Origin: Chitinispirillaceae bacterium
Lineage (GTDB): Bacteria; Fibrobacterota; Chitinivibrionia; Chitinivibrionales; Chitinispirillaceae
DNA length: 14,903 bases
Assembly: GCA_016926315.1 (NCBI GenBank)
Contig: JAFGOU010000432.1
Coordinates: 1 to 14,903 of the forward strand
Direction: 5' to 3'
The notes under the pieces were generated by a model. That model worked only from the letters and a program-made list of their open reading frames with translations. It had not been told where the DNA came from and made no database searches. This document shows positions 5,865-12,366 of this stretch, piece after piece; the first letter of the stretch is position 1; each line of letters starts with the position of its first letter. The translations under genes and the position numbers were made by a program.

Positions 5865-7070
5865 ATGGCGGCGAATAATTTCACCTATGTGATTATCGGC
5901 GGCGGTCTCGCCGGAGCGTCGGCAATAACGGGAATCCGGGAGATCGACAAAAACGGTTCCCTGTTGCTGGTGGGAAGGGAACCCCACCTGCCCTATGACC
6001 GGCCCCCTCTCAGCAAAAAACTCTGGTCCGGAAAGAAAAAGGTCGAGGAGCTATTCGTTCATTCAGAAGAGTATTACGACCAGAACGGCGTTACCGTGCT
6101 GAGGGGTAATACCGTTCAGGTCGTGGACCCGCAACGGTCAACAATCACCGACGCGACAGGGCAGACCTTTGGATTCAAAAAACTACTGCTGGCGACCGGT
6201 GCGACTCCCCGAAACCTGTCAATTCCCGGGAGTGATATGGACGGGTTGTGTTATTTTCGCAACCTTGAAGATTACCTGAACTGCCGAAGCCGTGCCCTGG
6301 AGGGACGGTCGGCGGTCGTCATCGGCGGCGGATTCATGGGATCGGAAATCGCCGCAGCACTTTCCATCAACGCATTGAAGGTCACCATGATTTTTCCGGG
6401 ACCCTACCTCTGCAGCCGGATATTTCCAAGGGATCTCGGAAGTGCGCTTCAGCGGCGTTACGAAGAGCGGGGGGTGGTTGTTGTCGCGGAGGATACGCCA
6501 ATGGCATTCGAAAAAAACGGCGAGGGGTTTATAACCGTCACTGAAAAAGGGAAAAGGATTCTCTCTGATCTGGTGGTCATCGGCGTCGGCGTTGAACCCG
6601 AACAGCGTCTGGCAACGGCGGCCGGTATAAAGACCGGCAACGGGATCATCGTCAATGGCTATCTGGAAACGTCATATCCGGGAATCTACGCCGCGGGCGA
6701 TAACGCCCGGTTTCCCTACCAGGCGCTCGGCAAGTCCATGCGCATTGAGCACTGGGACAATGCACTTAACCAGGGGAGACTGGCAGGAAGGAATATGGCA
6801 GGCGCTTCAGAATCGTATACCTACATGCCCTATTTTTTCTCCGATCTGTTTGAGTTCGGTTATGAAGCCGTGGGCGATATCGATTCGACGCTCGAAATTT
6901 ATGCCGACTGGGAAAAAGAAAACGATACCGGCATACTCTATTACCTGAAAGACAACATCGTCAGGGGGGTGTTGATGGGTAATGTATGGGATAAGATACC
7001 CGCGGCACGGGAGCTTATCCGGAAAGCCGATCAGGTCAGCCGCCAGAGCTTGACGGGAACGATACGGTAA
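5865..7070 (+). CDS. FAD-dependent NAD(P)H oxidoreductase, ferredoxin/rubredoxin reductase type
   Basis: A 401-aa flavoprotein of the AIF/BphA4/putidaredoxin-reductase group, which passes electrons from NAD(P)H to a small iron-sulfur or rubredoxin carrier. An FAD Rossmann motif IIGGGLAG is at residues 10-17, the diagnostic YDRPPLSKKLW follows near 45, LLATGATPR near 109, a second NAD(P) motif VIGGGFMGSE at 152-161, and the FAD-contacting YAAGDNARF near 279. The C-terminal reductase domain includes YMPYFFSDLF and RGVLMGNVWDK. The frame runs open upstream to 5571, but ATG 5865 begins the Rossmann domain and has GCAGGAGG 6 nt ahead. The SOR knuckle or the rubrerythrin-like protein are candidate acceptors (inference). 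The SDR gene follows after 21 nt. Confidence 0.92.
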   Translation: MAANNFTYVIIGGGLAGASAITGIREIDKNGSLLLVGREPHLPYDRPPLSKKLWSGKKKVEELFVHSEEYYDQNGVTVLRGNTVQVVDPQRSTITDATGQTFGFKKLLLATGATPRNLSIPGSDMDGLCYFRNLEDYLNCRSRALEGRSAVVIGGGFMGSEIAAALSINALKVTMIFPGPYLCSRIFPRDLGSALQRRYEERGVVVVAEDTPMAFEKNGEGFITVTEKGKRILSDLVVIGVGVEPEQRLATAAGIKTGNGIIVNGYLETSYPGIYAAGDNARFPYQALGKSMRIEHWDNALNQGRLAGRNMAGASESYTYMPYFFSDLFEFGYEAVGDIDSTLEIYADWEKENDTGILYYLKDNIVRGVLMGNVWDKIPAARELIRKADQVSRQSLTGTIR

Positions 7071-7091
7071 CCCCCAACCGGAGGAGACGGG

Positions 7092-7841
7092 ATGTCGCTT
7101 ATCGAGAACCGCGCATCCGCCCTGGCCGGCAGGACCGCGGTAATCACCGGCGCGTCGAAGCGCATCGGCCGCGAGATCGCGCTCTCGCTTGCCGCTGAAG
7201 GGGCGGGTGTCGTTGTCCATTACCGGCGTTCGGCACGTGAGGCCGCGACCGTATGCGACGAGATCCGGCAATACGGCGTGGATGCCTGGGCAATCGGCGC
7301 CGACCTGGGGAGCGCCGGCGATGTCAATGCCTTTATCGGCCGGGCACTGGAGATCGCGGGTAACGTGGATATCCTCATCAACAACGCCTCCCTGTTCACC
7401 AAGAGCACGCTGAGCGATATCACGTTTGATGACCTGCTCAATACGATGATGGTCAACGCATGGTCGCCGCTGGTGCTGTGCCGTGAGTTTAAAAAACTCG
7501 TGGGGAAGGGCGCCATTGTCAATATCCTGGACAGCCGGATCGCCGGTCACGATCCGTCCCATCTCGGTTACCACCTGAGCAAGCGTACGTTTTACGCCCT
7601 GACGCTGGCAATGGCCGTCGAGTTCGCCCCGGACATCACCGTCAACGCGGTGGCCCCCGGCGGTATCCTGCCGCCACCGGGGAAGGATCGCGCCTACCTC
7701 GAACAGCTCGCTGCCGGAATCCCCCTGAAACGTCACGGCGACCCGCAGGATGTCTCCCATGCCGTCAATTTCCTGCTGAGCAGCGGCTTTATTACCGGCC
7801 AGGTACTTTTCGTGGACGGGGGCTCGCACTTATATGGATAG
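7092..7841 (+). CDS. SDR oxidoreductase of pteridine reductase (PTR1/FolM) type
   Basis: A 249-aa short-chain dehydrogenase. The nucleotide motif is TGASKRIG (19-26), with the Lys-Arg typical of NADPH-dependent pteridine reductases. INNAS is present near residue 95. The catalytic set is D147, Y160, K164 with 13- and 4-residue spacing, matching the Asp-Tyr-Lys of Leishmania PTR1 (D181, Y194, K198) rather than the usual Ser-Tyr-Lys. It overlaps folB and stands ahead of folK, so a role reducing dihydropterin (dihydromonapterin or dihydrofolate) is likely. Enzymes of this type can stand in for DHFR or make a tetrahydropterin cofactor. The C-terminus GQVLFVDGGSHL is standard for SDRs. The ribosome site is GGAGACG. 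Fatty-acid or sugar SDR activity is a less likely alternative. Confidence 0.87.
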   Translation: MSLIENRASALAGRTAVITGASKRIGREIALSLAAEGAGVVVHYRRSAREAATVCDEIRQYGVDAWAIGADLGSAGDVNAFIGRALEIAGNVDILINNASLFTKSTLSDITFDDLLNTMMVNAWSPLVLCREFKKLVGKGAIVNILDSRIAGHDPSHLGYHLSKRTFYALTLAMAVEFAPDITVNAVAPGGILPPPGKDRAYLEQLAAGIPLKRHGDPQDVSHAVNFLLSSGFITGQVLFVDGGSHLYG

Positions 7842-7845
7842 GAAA

Positions 7846-8202
7846 ATGGACAGGATAATGATCAATGACCTCGCCGCTCGCTGCATCATCGGCACCAATG
7901 AATCAGAGCGTACGCTGAAACAGGACGTGCTCATCACGATTTCGCTCTATACCGACCTTGCCAAGGCCGGGAAAAGCGACCGGATCGAGGACTCGGTTGA
8001 TTATCGCACATTGAAAAAAAAAGTGCTCGCCCTGGTGGAAAATTCAAGTTTTTTCCTGGTGGAGTCGCTGGCTGCGGCAATCGCAGAGATCTGCCTTGCG
8101 GATCCCAGGGTCGTTGAAACCCGGGTGATGGTGGAAAAACCGGGTGCCCTGCGCTATGCCCGAAGCGCAGGCGTCGAGATCCGGCGGGAACAAAGGAAAT
8201 AG
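7846..8202 (+). CDS. folB: Dihydroneopterin aldolase
   Basis: Cleaves 7,8-dihydroneopterin to 6-hydroxymethyl-dihydropterin in folate synthesis and can epimerise it to dihydromonapterin. The 118-aa protein opens MDRIMINDLAARCIIG and has the expected E21 (NESER), Y53 (VDYRTL), E73 (LVESLA) and catalytic K98 in VEKPGALRYARS. The start is uncertain: in-frame ATGs at 7834, 7846 and 7858. I chose 7846 because family members begin at MDRI. The 7834 start would overlap the SDR stop by 8 nt. No choice has a strong ribosome site, which suggests translational coupling to the SDR. It is followed 4 nt later by folK. Confidence 0.93.
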   Translation: MDRIMINDLAARCIIGTNESERTLKQDVLITISLYTDLAKAGKSDRIEDSVDYRTLKKKVLALVENSSFFLVESLAAAIAEICLADPRVVETRVMVEKPGALRYARSAGVEIRREQRK

Positions 8203-8206
8203 CTCA

Positions 8207-8905
8207 ATGACCCGGGCTTTTATCGGCATCGGATCAAATATTCACCCTGAAGAAAATTTCAGGGAGTCGATCCGGCTCTTGTCTCATTCCGTCACCATTG
8301 CCGCCATTTCCACCGTGTACCAAACCGAACCGGAAAACCGACCGGACCAGCCGCCCTATCTCAACGGTGTCGTGGCGATTGAGACCGGCAGGTCGCCGCT
8401 CTACCTGAAATATCGCCTGTTGCGCCTGATCGAGGAAAAGCTCGGCAGGTTGCGAACCGACGATAGGTACGCTTCGCGCACCATCGATCTCGACCTTTTG
8501 CTGTACGACGATGTTACCATTGCGACTGAGGAGCTCGTTCTTCCTGACCCTGACATTTTCCGCCGTCCCTACGTGGCCATTCCCCTTGCTGAACTGGCCC
8601 CGGGGCTCGTTATTCCCGGTATGGAGGTTCCGATTGAGGTGGTTTCCGGGAGTCTCCCGCGAAACGCCATGAAAGCCCTGCCCCGCTTTACCGAGTCTTT
8701 GCTCAGAATAGTGCCGCCGATGCCAAGGCGCCTGAATGCCGGAGATAGTGAAAAACGAGATATCACCGATACGCTAGCAGGCAACAGAGAAAAAACACCG
8801 GGAAAGGAGGGAGATGCACATGGCAATAGTGCGGTGCGCTTTTTTCGACACGAAACCGTACGATCGGGAGTTTTTCGATCAGGCCAACGACCCGGCCTCG
8901 ATTGA
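8207..8905 (+). CDS. folK: HPPK (pyrophosphokinase) with C-terminal extension
   Basis: Transfers pyrophosphate from ATP to 6-hydroxymethyl-dihydropterin. The start at 8207 has AAAGGAA and lies 4 nt after folB. Conserved parts are FIGIGSN (5-11), TVYQTEP (36-42), YLNGVV, R91-TIDLDLLLYDD (catalytic D94 and D96) and the IPLAELAP close. Two oddities stand out. The LPHP motif is LPDP, so the ATP-binding His (H115 in E. coli) is Asp114. The protein also runs to 232 residues, about 70 more than usual, the extra being charged and low-complexity and its last ~30 codons lying inside ldhA. The family assignment is clear; full activity is not certain. Confidence 0.9.
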   Translation: MTRAFIGIGSNIHPEENFRESIRLLSHSVTIAAISTVYQTEPENRPDQPPYLNGVVAIETGRSPLYLKYRLLRLIEEKLGRLRTDDRYASRTIDLDLLLYDDVTIATEELVLPDPDIFRRPYVAIPLAELAPGLVIPGMEVPIEVVSGSLPRNAMKALPRFTESLLRIVPPMPRRLNAGDSEKRDITDTLAGNREKTPGKEGDAHGNSAVRFFRHETVRSGVFRSGQRPGLD

Positions 8906-9908
8906 AATCACCTATTTCGATCCGCACCTCAATCGCGAAACGGTCAGGCTGGCCGAAGGTTTTGATGCCGTATGCGTTTTCGTAAATGATGAGCTGTCCG
9001 CGGAAGTCATTGAACGGCTGTATCGCTACGGCGTCCGTCTTATTGCCCTGCGCTGCGCAGGCTATAACAATACCGACCTGAAAAGCGCTTACGGAAAGCT
9101 TCACGTGGTGCGCGTTCCCGCGTATTCCCCGCATGCGGTTGCCGAACATGCAACGGCGCTGATGCTTGCTCTTAACCGCAAAACGCACAAAGCCTATAAT
9201 CGGACCCGCGAGATGAATTTTTCGATCACCGGATTGCTCGGGTTCGATTTGCACGGGAAAACGGCGGGCATCATCGGCACCGGTAAAATCGGCCGGGTCC
9301 TGGCGCAAATACTCAAAGGGTTCGGCATGCGGGTGCAGGCATACGATGTTGAACCCGACCATGCGCATGCATTGAAGGCGGGATTCACCTATACGACGAT
9401 TGAGGGTATCTTCAGCGAATCCGACATTATTTCACTCCATTGCCCCTTGACATCAAACACCACACATCTGGTCAACAAGGAGACGATTGCGGCGATGAAA
9501 GACGGGGTGATGATCATTAATACCGGCCGCGGCAAGCTGATTAACACGCAAGACCTTGTTAATGGGTTGAAAAAGAGGAAAATAGGGTCCGCGGGTCTGG
9601 ATGTCTACGAAGAGGAGAGCGAGTATTTTTTTGAGGATTATTCGAGTACGGTGCTGACCGACGATGTGCTTGCGCGGCTGATGACGTTCCCCAACGTTCT
9701 TATTACTTCGCACCAGGGATTTTTTACACGCGAAGCGCTCGAGGCGATCGCAAAAACCACCCTTTCGAATATCAGTGATTTTTTCGCGACCGGGATTTTA
9801 AAAAATGAAATCAGTCATCACCAGGGTGCCGGCAGAACCGACCATTCCCCGCGTGGCATGCCGAAAACCGCCCGCTCATATCACCCAGGGGAAGGAGGCG
9901 GACGATGA
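8820..9908 (+). CDS. ldhA: D-lactate dehydrogenase (2-hydroxyacid dehydrogenase family)
   Basis: Reduces pyruvate to D-lactate with NADH in fermentation; cytoplasmic. Numbered from 8820, substrate-side R78 is in LRCAGYNN, the NAD motif GTGKIG is at 153-158, and the catalytic triad is R237 (NTGRGKLI), E266 (DVYEEE) and H298 (TSHQGFF). FFED and the SHQGFF-TREAL helix are typical of LdhA. ATG 8814 is two codons upstream, but GGAGG lies only 3 nt from it and 9 nt from 8820, so 8820 is the better start. Both overlap the folK 3' end by about 90 nt. The family usually ends near FFATG-LKNE; about 30 extra residues follow, rich in His, Pro and Gly. Other 2-hydroxyacids cannot be excluded. Confidence 0.92.
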   Translation: MAIVRCAFFDTKPYDREFFDQANDPASIEITYFDPHLNRETVRLAEGFDAVCVFVNDELSAEVIERLYRYGVRLIALRCAGYNNTDLKSAYGKLHVVRVPAYSPHAVAEHATALMLALNRKTHKAYNRTREMNFSITGLLGFDLHGKTAGIIGTGKIGRVLAQILKGFGMRVQAYDVEPDHAHALKAGFTYTTIEGIFSESDIISLHCPLTSNTTHLVNKETIAAMKDGVMIINTGRGKLINTQDLVNGLKKRKIGSAGLDVYEEESEYFFEDYSSTVLTDDVLARLMTFPNVLITSHQGFFTREALEAIAKTTLSNISDFFATGILKNEISHHQGAGRTDHSPRGMPKTARSYHPGEGGGR

Positions 9909-10018
9909 ATCCGTTTATCGGTCAATGGTTGATGGGAATAGTGGTTCTTGTGCCGCATCGTTTAACCTGTCAGAATAGAAAAACAAATACTCATGTGCAG
10001 AATTCTTGTTGTAGATGA
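9905..10018 (+). CDS. 37-aa ORF translationally coupled to ldhA
   Basis: ATG 9905 overlaps the ldhA stop as ATGA and has AAGGAGG 6 nt upstream, the strongest ribosome site in this part of the window. The peptide starts MNPFIGQWLMGIVVLVPH, a hydrophobic segment, and ends QNSCCR after reading 26 nt into the response regulator gene in another frame. It may be a small membrane peptide, a coupling leader that brings ribosomes to the response regulator (which lacks its own Shine-Dalgarno), or the surviving 5' end of a deleted gene. No family recognised. Confidence 0.4.
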   Translation: MNPFIGQWLMGIVVLVPHRLTCQNRKTNTHVQNSCCR

Positions 10019-10367
10019 CGAAGAGGTGGTTCTCTTTGCCTTTAAAAAGGTCTTAAGCGGGCCGACGGTAACCGTGGACACCGCGCCCTCATTCGGGGAA
10101 GCGAGAAGGTTGATCCAGTTGAAGTCGTATTCGGCGATTATAACCGATTTGCGACTCTCGGGTACGGAGGTGAAGGATGGTCTGGCGGTCATAAAGGAAA
10201 CAAGGAGAATTCAAACCGAGTGCAAATTAGTCGTGATTACGGGGTATGGTGAAAGTGACACGCGGGAAAAGGTATTCAGTCTTGGCGCCGATGTTTATAT
10301 CGAGAAACCGGTCGCTCCCGAAAAAATAAAAGAACTCCTTCAATCGATGGGAACAATGCCAACATGA
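9993..10367 (+). CDS. Receiver-only response regulator
   Basis: A 124-aa CheY-like receiver with no output domain. Acidic pair D8-D9 (VVDDEE), phosphoacceptor D52 (IITDLRLSG), T83 (VVITGYGE) and K105 (YIEKPV) are all present, so phosphorylation is expected. Lacking a DNA-binding or AAA domain, it must act by protein contact, or on a hybrid kinase or an enhancer-binding protein elsewhere. It has no ribosome site at ATG 9993, consistent with coupling to the preceding 37-aa ORF. Its closest relative in view is the receiver at 14250-14630, which shares VDDEE-VLF-F, VDTA, DLRLS, SLGAD and EKPV blocks. No kinase gene is adjacent. Confidence 0.9.
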   Translation: MCRILVVDDEEVVLFAFKKVLSGPTVTVDTAPSFGEARRLIQLKSYSAIITDLRLSGTEVKDGLAVIKETRRIQTECKLVVITGYGESDTREKVFSLGADVYIEKPVAPEKIKELLQSMGTMPT

Positions 10368-10373
10368 AAGAAA

Positions 10374-10426
10374 GAACCTGTTACCGCGCAGCCGGATGAA
10401 AGGCAGACGCTGGTAATGGCAGGTTC
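10374..10426. other. Inverted repeat between convergent genes
   Basis: GAACCTG-TTACC (10374-10385) pairs with GGTAA-TGG-CAGGTTC (10412-10426), a 12-bp stem with a 3-nt bulge between the stop codons of the receiver gene and PCD2. The palindrome CGGTATACCG (10426-10435) abuts it. A long T-run is missing, so I call it a probable transcript-end hairpin rather than a defined terminator. Confidence 0.45.
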
Positions 10427-10466
10427 GGTATACCGGTCCAGGAATGGACGGCACGTACATTGGTAC

Positions 10467-10844
10467 TCATAACATGGCGGATTCATATACCCCGTATGCC
10501 GGCAACCTGACGACGGAATAGAGATCGTCGATTTTCGCGGCCATGATAAAGTCGTTTTCGGAAAGCCCTTGCACGGCAGGGGTGGTGAGCGTGACGACTA
10601 CCTTCCGGTACTCTATCGTTATTGTTGGATGGTGTTCCTCATCGTTGGCCGCGATAGCAACACTATTTGCAAACCCGACCGCTTCCACGAAGGTACTGAA
10701 AGTGAACTCCTTGAAAAGCCGGTGTATGCCGCTCCGATCAAGGTTCCAAGAAGGAACTTCCCTCAGAAGTTTCTCCTCGGCAGGGGCAGAAATCGGGGGT
10801 TCTCCTTTTTTACACGGAACACAGTTTTTGATCCTGAACGTCAT
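10467..10844 (-). CDS. PCD-like protein with altered active site (PCD2)
   Basis: A 125-aa paralogue of PCD1 that aligns to it without a gap over residues 1-106 at about 60 percent identity (counted by eye). It keeps the N-terminal CVPCKKG (C8, C11), H71-H72-P73, Y79 and D98, but residue 67 is Asn for Glu and residue 89 is Pro for His. These are two positions of the PCD signature. It also has a 15-20 residue C-terminal extension ending YESAML. Dehydratase activity may be weak or lost; a binding or chaperone role is possible. ATG 10844 was chosen over TTG 10856 because GGAGG sits 5 nt upstream. It follows the rubrerythrin-like gene by 18 nt and is probably cotranscribed with it. Confidence 0.9.
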   Translation of the reverse strand: MTFRIKNCVPCKKGEPPISAPAEEKLLREVPSWNLDRSGIHRLFKEFTFSTFVEAVGFANSVAIAANDEEHHPTITIEYRKVVVTLTTPAVQGLSENDFIMAAKIDDLYSVVRLPAYGVYESAML

Positions 10845-10862
10845 CTTTCCCTCCAATGATGG

Positions 10863-11363
10863 TTAAAATTCTTCCGCGTGGCGCCATTCGGCATTTTCAA
10901 GCCACTCACCAGGATGCCGCAGAAAATCGGCTAGCGCGGTAATGGTATTAATATGGTTGCGTTCCTGTCCGATGATTTTCAGTAAAAGCGCCCTTTCGTG
11001 CGCTATGGCCGATTCATCCCGGTCCAGCATCTCTGTATAGAGATCGATGCTCTTCTTCTCCAGATCAAGCGCCAGGTCAAATATCTGGCTTCTGCTGAAA
11101 AACTCTCCTGAGGTTACCATAAATTGCCCGCTTAACCGTTCAAAGACCATTGATGGATTATCGACCAGAGGAAGAACCTGTTCCAGATCCGGCAGTGGCT
11201 CCTTCTTCTGCCATTTTTCGAAAACTTCAAAATGCTTGCGTTCCTCCCGGGCAAGGTCGGCGAAAATTCCACGATATTCCCGGGTCTGGCACTTTTTTGT
11301 CAGATCATCATAGAAATCAACTGCTTTCGCTTCAAGCGCTTTGGCCATGCCGAGCAGGTCCAT
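10863..11363 (-). CDS. Rubrerythrin-like diiron ferritin-fold protein
   Basis: A 166-aa protein with two helix-pair halves, each carrying an ExxH: E11 (with Y18), E41/H44 (EERKH), E102 (with Y109) and E134/H137 (QERNH). This is the ligand set of the rubrerythrin diiron domain, which reduces peroxide. There is no rubredoxin domain, so electrons must come from a partner such as the knuckle pair on the SOR or a separate rubredoxin (inference). The ribosome site AAAGGA precedes ATG 11363, and a sigma-70-like promoter lies at 11440-11412. PCD2 follows after 18 nt. The closing segment HPGEWLENAEWR resembles that of sulfate-reducer ferritin-like proteins. Confidence 0.88.
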   Translation of the reverse strand: MDLLGMAKALEAKAVDFYDDLTKKCQTREYRGIFADLAREERKHFEVFEKWQKKEPLPDLEQVLPLVDNPSMVFERLSGQFMVTSGEFFSRSQIFDLALDLEKKSIDLYTEMLDRDESAIAHERALLLKIIGQERNHINTITALADFLRHPGEWLENAEWRHAEEF

Positions 11364-11411
11364 GTGCCCCGTCCTTTCTCATTATTAAGTTCATTTTTCT
11401 CATTTTCGGTA

Positions 11412-11440
11412 AAAATACACTCATCATTAACTCCTATCAA
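11412..11440 (-). promoter_or_regulatory. Sigma-70-like promoter for rubrerythrin-like gene
   Basis: The minus strand has TTGATA (11440-11435), a 17-bp spacer, and TATTTT (11417-11412), about 48 nt ahead of the start codon. No -24/-12 element with correct spacing is present here (the nearest, around 11453-11468, has GG-N9-GC). This gene pair therefore appears to be outside the sigma-54 group. Confidence 0.5.
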
Positions 11441-11505
11441 ATCCTTAATGGTACTGCTCCTTTTTTCCAATTCAATAGTTGTTTCAAGATTGGAGGAACC
11501 TTTCC

Positions 11506-11796
11506 ATGAAAGCCTTTGCCTGCCTTATAGGTGCAATGGCATTATCAATGCCATCATTTTCCTATTCGGAGAGCAGTTACCGATGCGGGTCAAAAATTAT
11601 CACCGTCGGCACCGCGATGCAAATCGTCAAGTTGCATTGCGGCGATCCGGAAGAACGGGATATTATCGGAGAGATCACCAAAAAACCGGCCGTCATTGAT
11701 GCTTTACGCCCGGTCCTGTCGATCTCCTTTCCCGCCAGGACATGCGGGATTCATTGCCTTTGCCTTTATCGTGCCGGGACAGGCTTCCGTAAATGA
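11506..11796 (+). CDS. DUF2845 exported protein, C-terminus probably lost
   Basis: A 96-aa product with a signal peptide (MKAFACLIGAMALSMPSFSYS) and the start of a DUF2845 domain: YRCGSKIITVGTAMQ (25-39) and HCGDPEE (44-50), with the two family Cys at C27 and C45. Family members continue with a W-Y-FGP-type strand and a C-terminal strand. Here residues after ~57 do not match and end in a Cys-rich run. The last 31 bp overlap the 3' end of the opposing metal-binding gene. I infer a deletion or frameshift after about 11675 rather than a normal short form. The start has TTGGAGGAA. A secreted role is likely; no biochemical function is known. Confidence 0.65.
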   Translation: MKAFACLIGAMALSMPSFSYSESSYRCGSKIITVGTAMQIVKLHCGDPEERDIIGEITKKPAVIDALRPVLSISFPARTCGIHCLCLYRAGTGFRK

Positions 11797-12035
11797 AGTT
11801 TCATCCCGCAGAGAGGACACTTGCCCGCCTCACCCAGACGAACCTGAGGATGCATGGGACAGGTGTAGTAACTGGCGCCGGCCGTATCCGGATTTTCCAT
11901 CGATGGAGATGCAGACTCTTTTTGCCAGTCTGTTTTCGCGCCCTCCGGTCTCTGGCACATCGGGACAACCGCAAGCAGAAGAGCAATAGCGCCGGTCGCC
12001 GCAACAAAGCTCGAATAAACCTTTTTTTTAGCCAT
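11766..12035 (-). CDS. Exported heavy-metal-binding-domain protein
   Basis: An 89-aa protein with a basic N-terminus, a hydrophobic segment (residues ~10-24) and a Cys at 27 (VVPMC) that could be lipidated, although the lipobox is not ideal. Residues 57-81 are the heavy-metal-binding domain, YYTCPMHPQV...GKCPLCGMKL, with C59, M61, H62, C73, C76 and M78. This motif is found at the N-terminus of copper ATPases and CusB-like proteins. Standing alone it is probably a periplasmic or lipoprotein copper/heavy-metal scavenger. The start at 12035 has GGGAGGAG and was chosen over 12065. A sigma-54 promoter lies 79 nt upstream. The 3' end overlaps that of DUF2845. Confidence 0.8.
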   Translation of the reverse strand: MAKKKVYSSFVAATGAIALLLAVVPMCQRPEGAKTDWQKESASPSMENPDTAGASYYTCPMHPQVRLGEAGKCPLCGMKLHLRKPVPAR

Positions 12036-12114
12036 GACTCCTCCCTTGTGTTGAGGTAACATCATGCAGTGCGATACATGATATCTGTTACACTTTTTTA
12101 AACACCATAGCAGC

Positions 12115-12129
12115 GCAAATATCAGGCCA
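12115..12129 (-). promoter_or_regulatory. Sigma-54 promoter for heavy-metal-binding protein
   Basis: The minus strand reads TGGCCTGATATTTGC: exact GG-N10-GC spacing, a perfect TTGC and Y-R at the expected places, with C instead of A at the fifth base. The -12 end lies 79 nt before ATG 12035, with initiation expected near 12103. Confidence 0.62.
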
Positions 12130-12272
12130 AGGCTACCATGCGGGTGAAGGTATCAGGAAATAACCAAACTTATCCGGATTGAAGGTCGGAGGTACGTTGA
12201 TTTTTGATTTTCAGGAATAAGGCCCTGCCGGACGGTCATCGATATCCTATCACCTGCCCTACCCGGTGTCAA

Positions 12273-12287
12273 TGGAATGCCATTTGC
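12273..12287 (+). promoter_or_regulatory. Sigma-54 promoter for degenerate ferritin-like gene
   Basis: TGGAATGCCATTTGC followed by T. GG-N10-GC is exact, and only the fourth base departs from TGGYAYRN4TTGCW. It shares TGGAATG with the DUF2934 promoter. It ends 79 nt before ATG 12367. Confidence 0.66.
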
Positions 12288-12366
12288 TTCGTAAAACAGG
12301 AAACAACGCGTCATTTGTGTGTGGCCTCGATAGACGGAGAGACTATTTTTCCAAAAGGATTCAACT

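Larger units (their letters stand above)
12036..12366. promoter_or_regulatory. Divergent promoter region between metal-binding and ferritin-like genes
   Basis: 331 bp without a convincing gene. Outward-facing sigma-54 elements at 12129-12115 (minus) and 12273-12287 (plus) each end 79 nt from their start codon. The 143-bp core has TCAGGAAATAA (12153-12163) and TCAGGAATAA (12211-12220) in direct repeat, with a third TCAGG at 12122. These are candidate activator sites. Confidence 0.65.

Noticed and set aside
6807..7829. 340-codon minus-strand frame
   Set aside because: Shadow of the FAD reductase and SDR genes, which have clear domains on the plus strand. The composition is typical of an antisense frame in GC-rich codons.
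9943..9957. TGGTTCTTGTGCCGC as a sigma-54 promoter for the first receiver gene
   Set aside because: Spacing fits, but the -12 is CCGC rather than TTGC and the middle bases do not match.
11453..11468. Sigma-54-like GG...GC upstream of the rubrerythrin-like gene
   Set aside because: The spacing is GG-N9-GC, which is not tolerated by sigma-54, and a sigma-70-like pair is present nearby.
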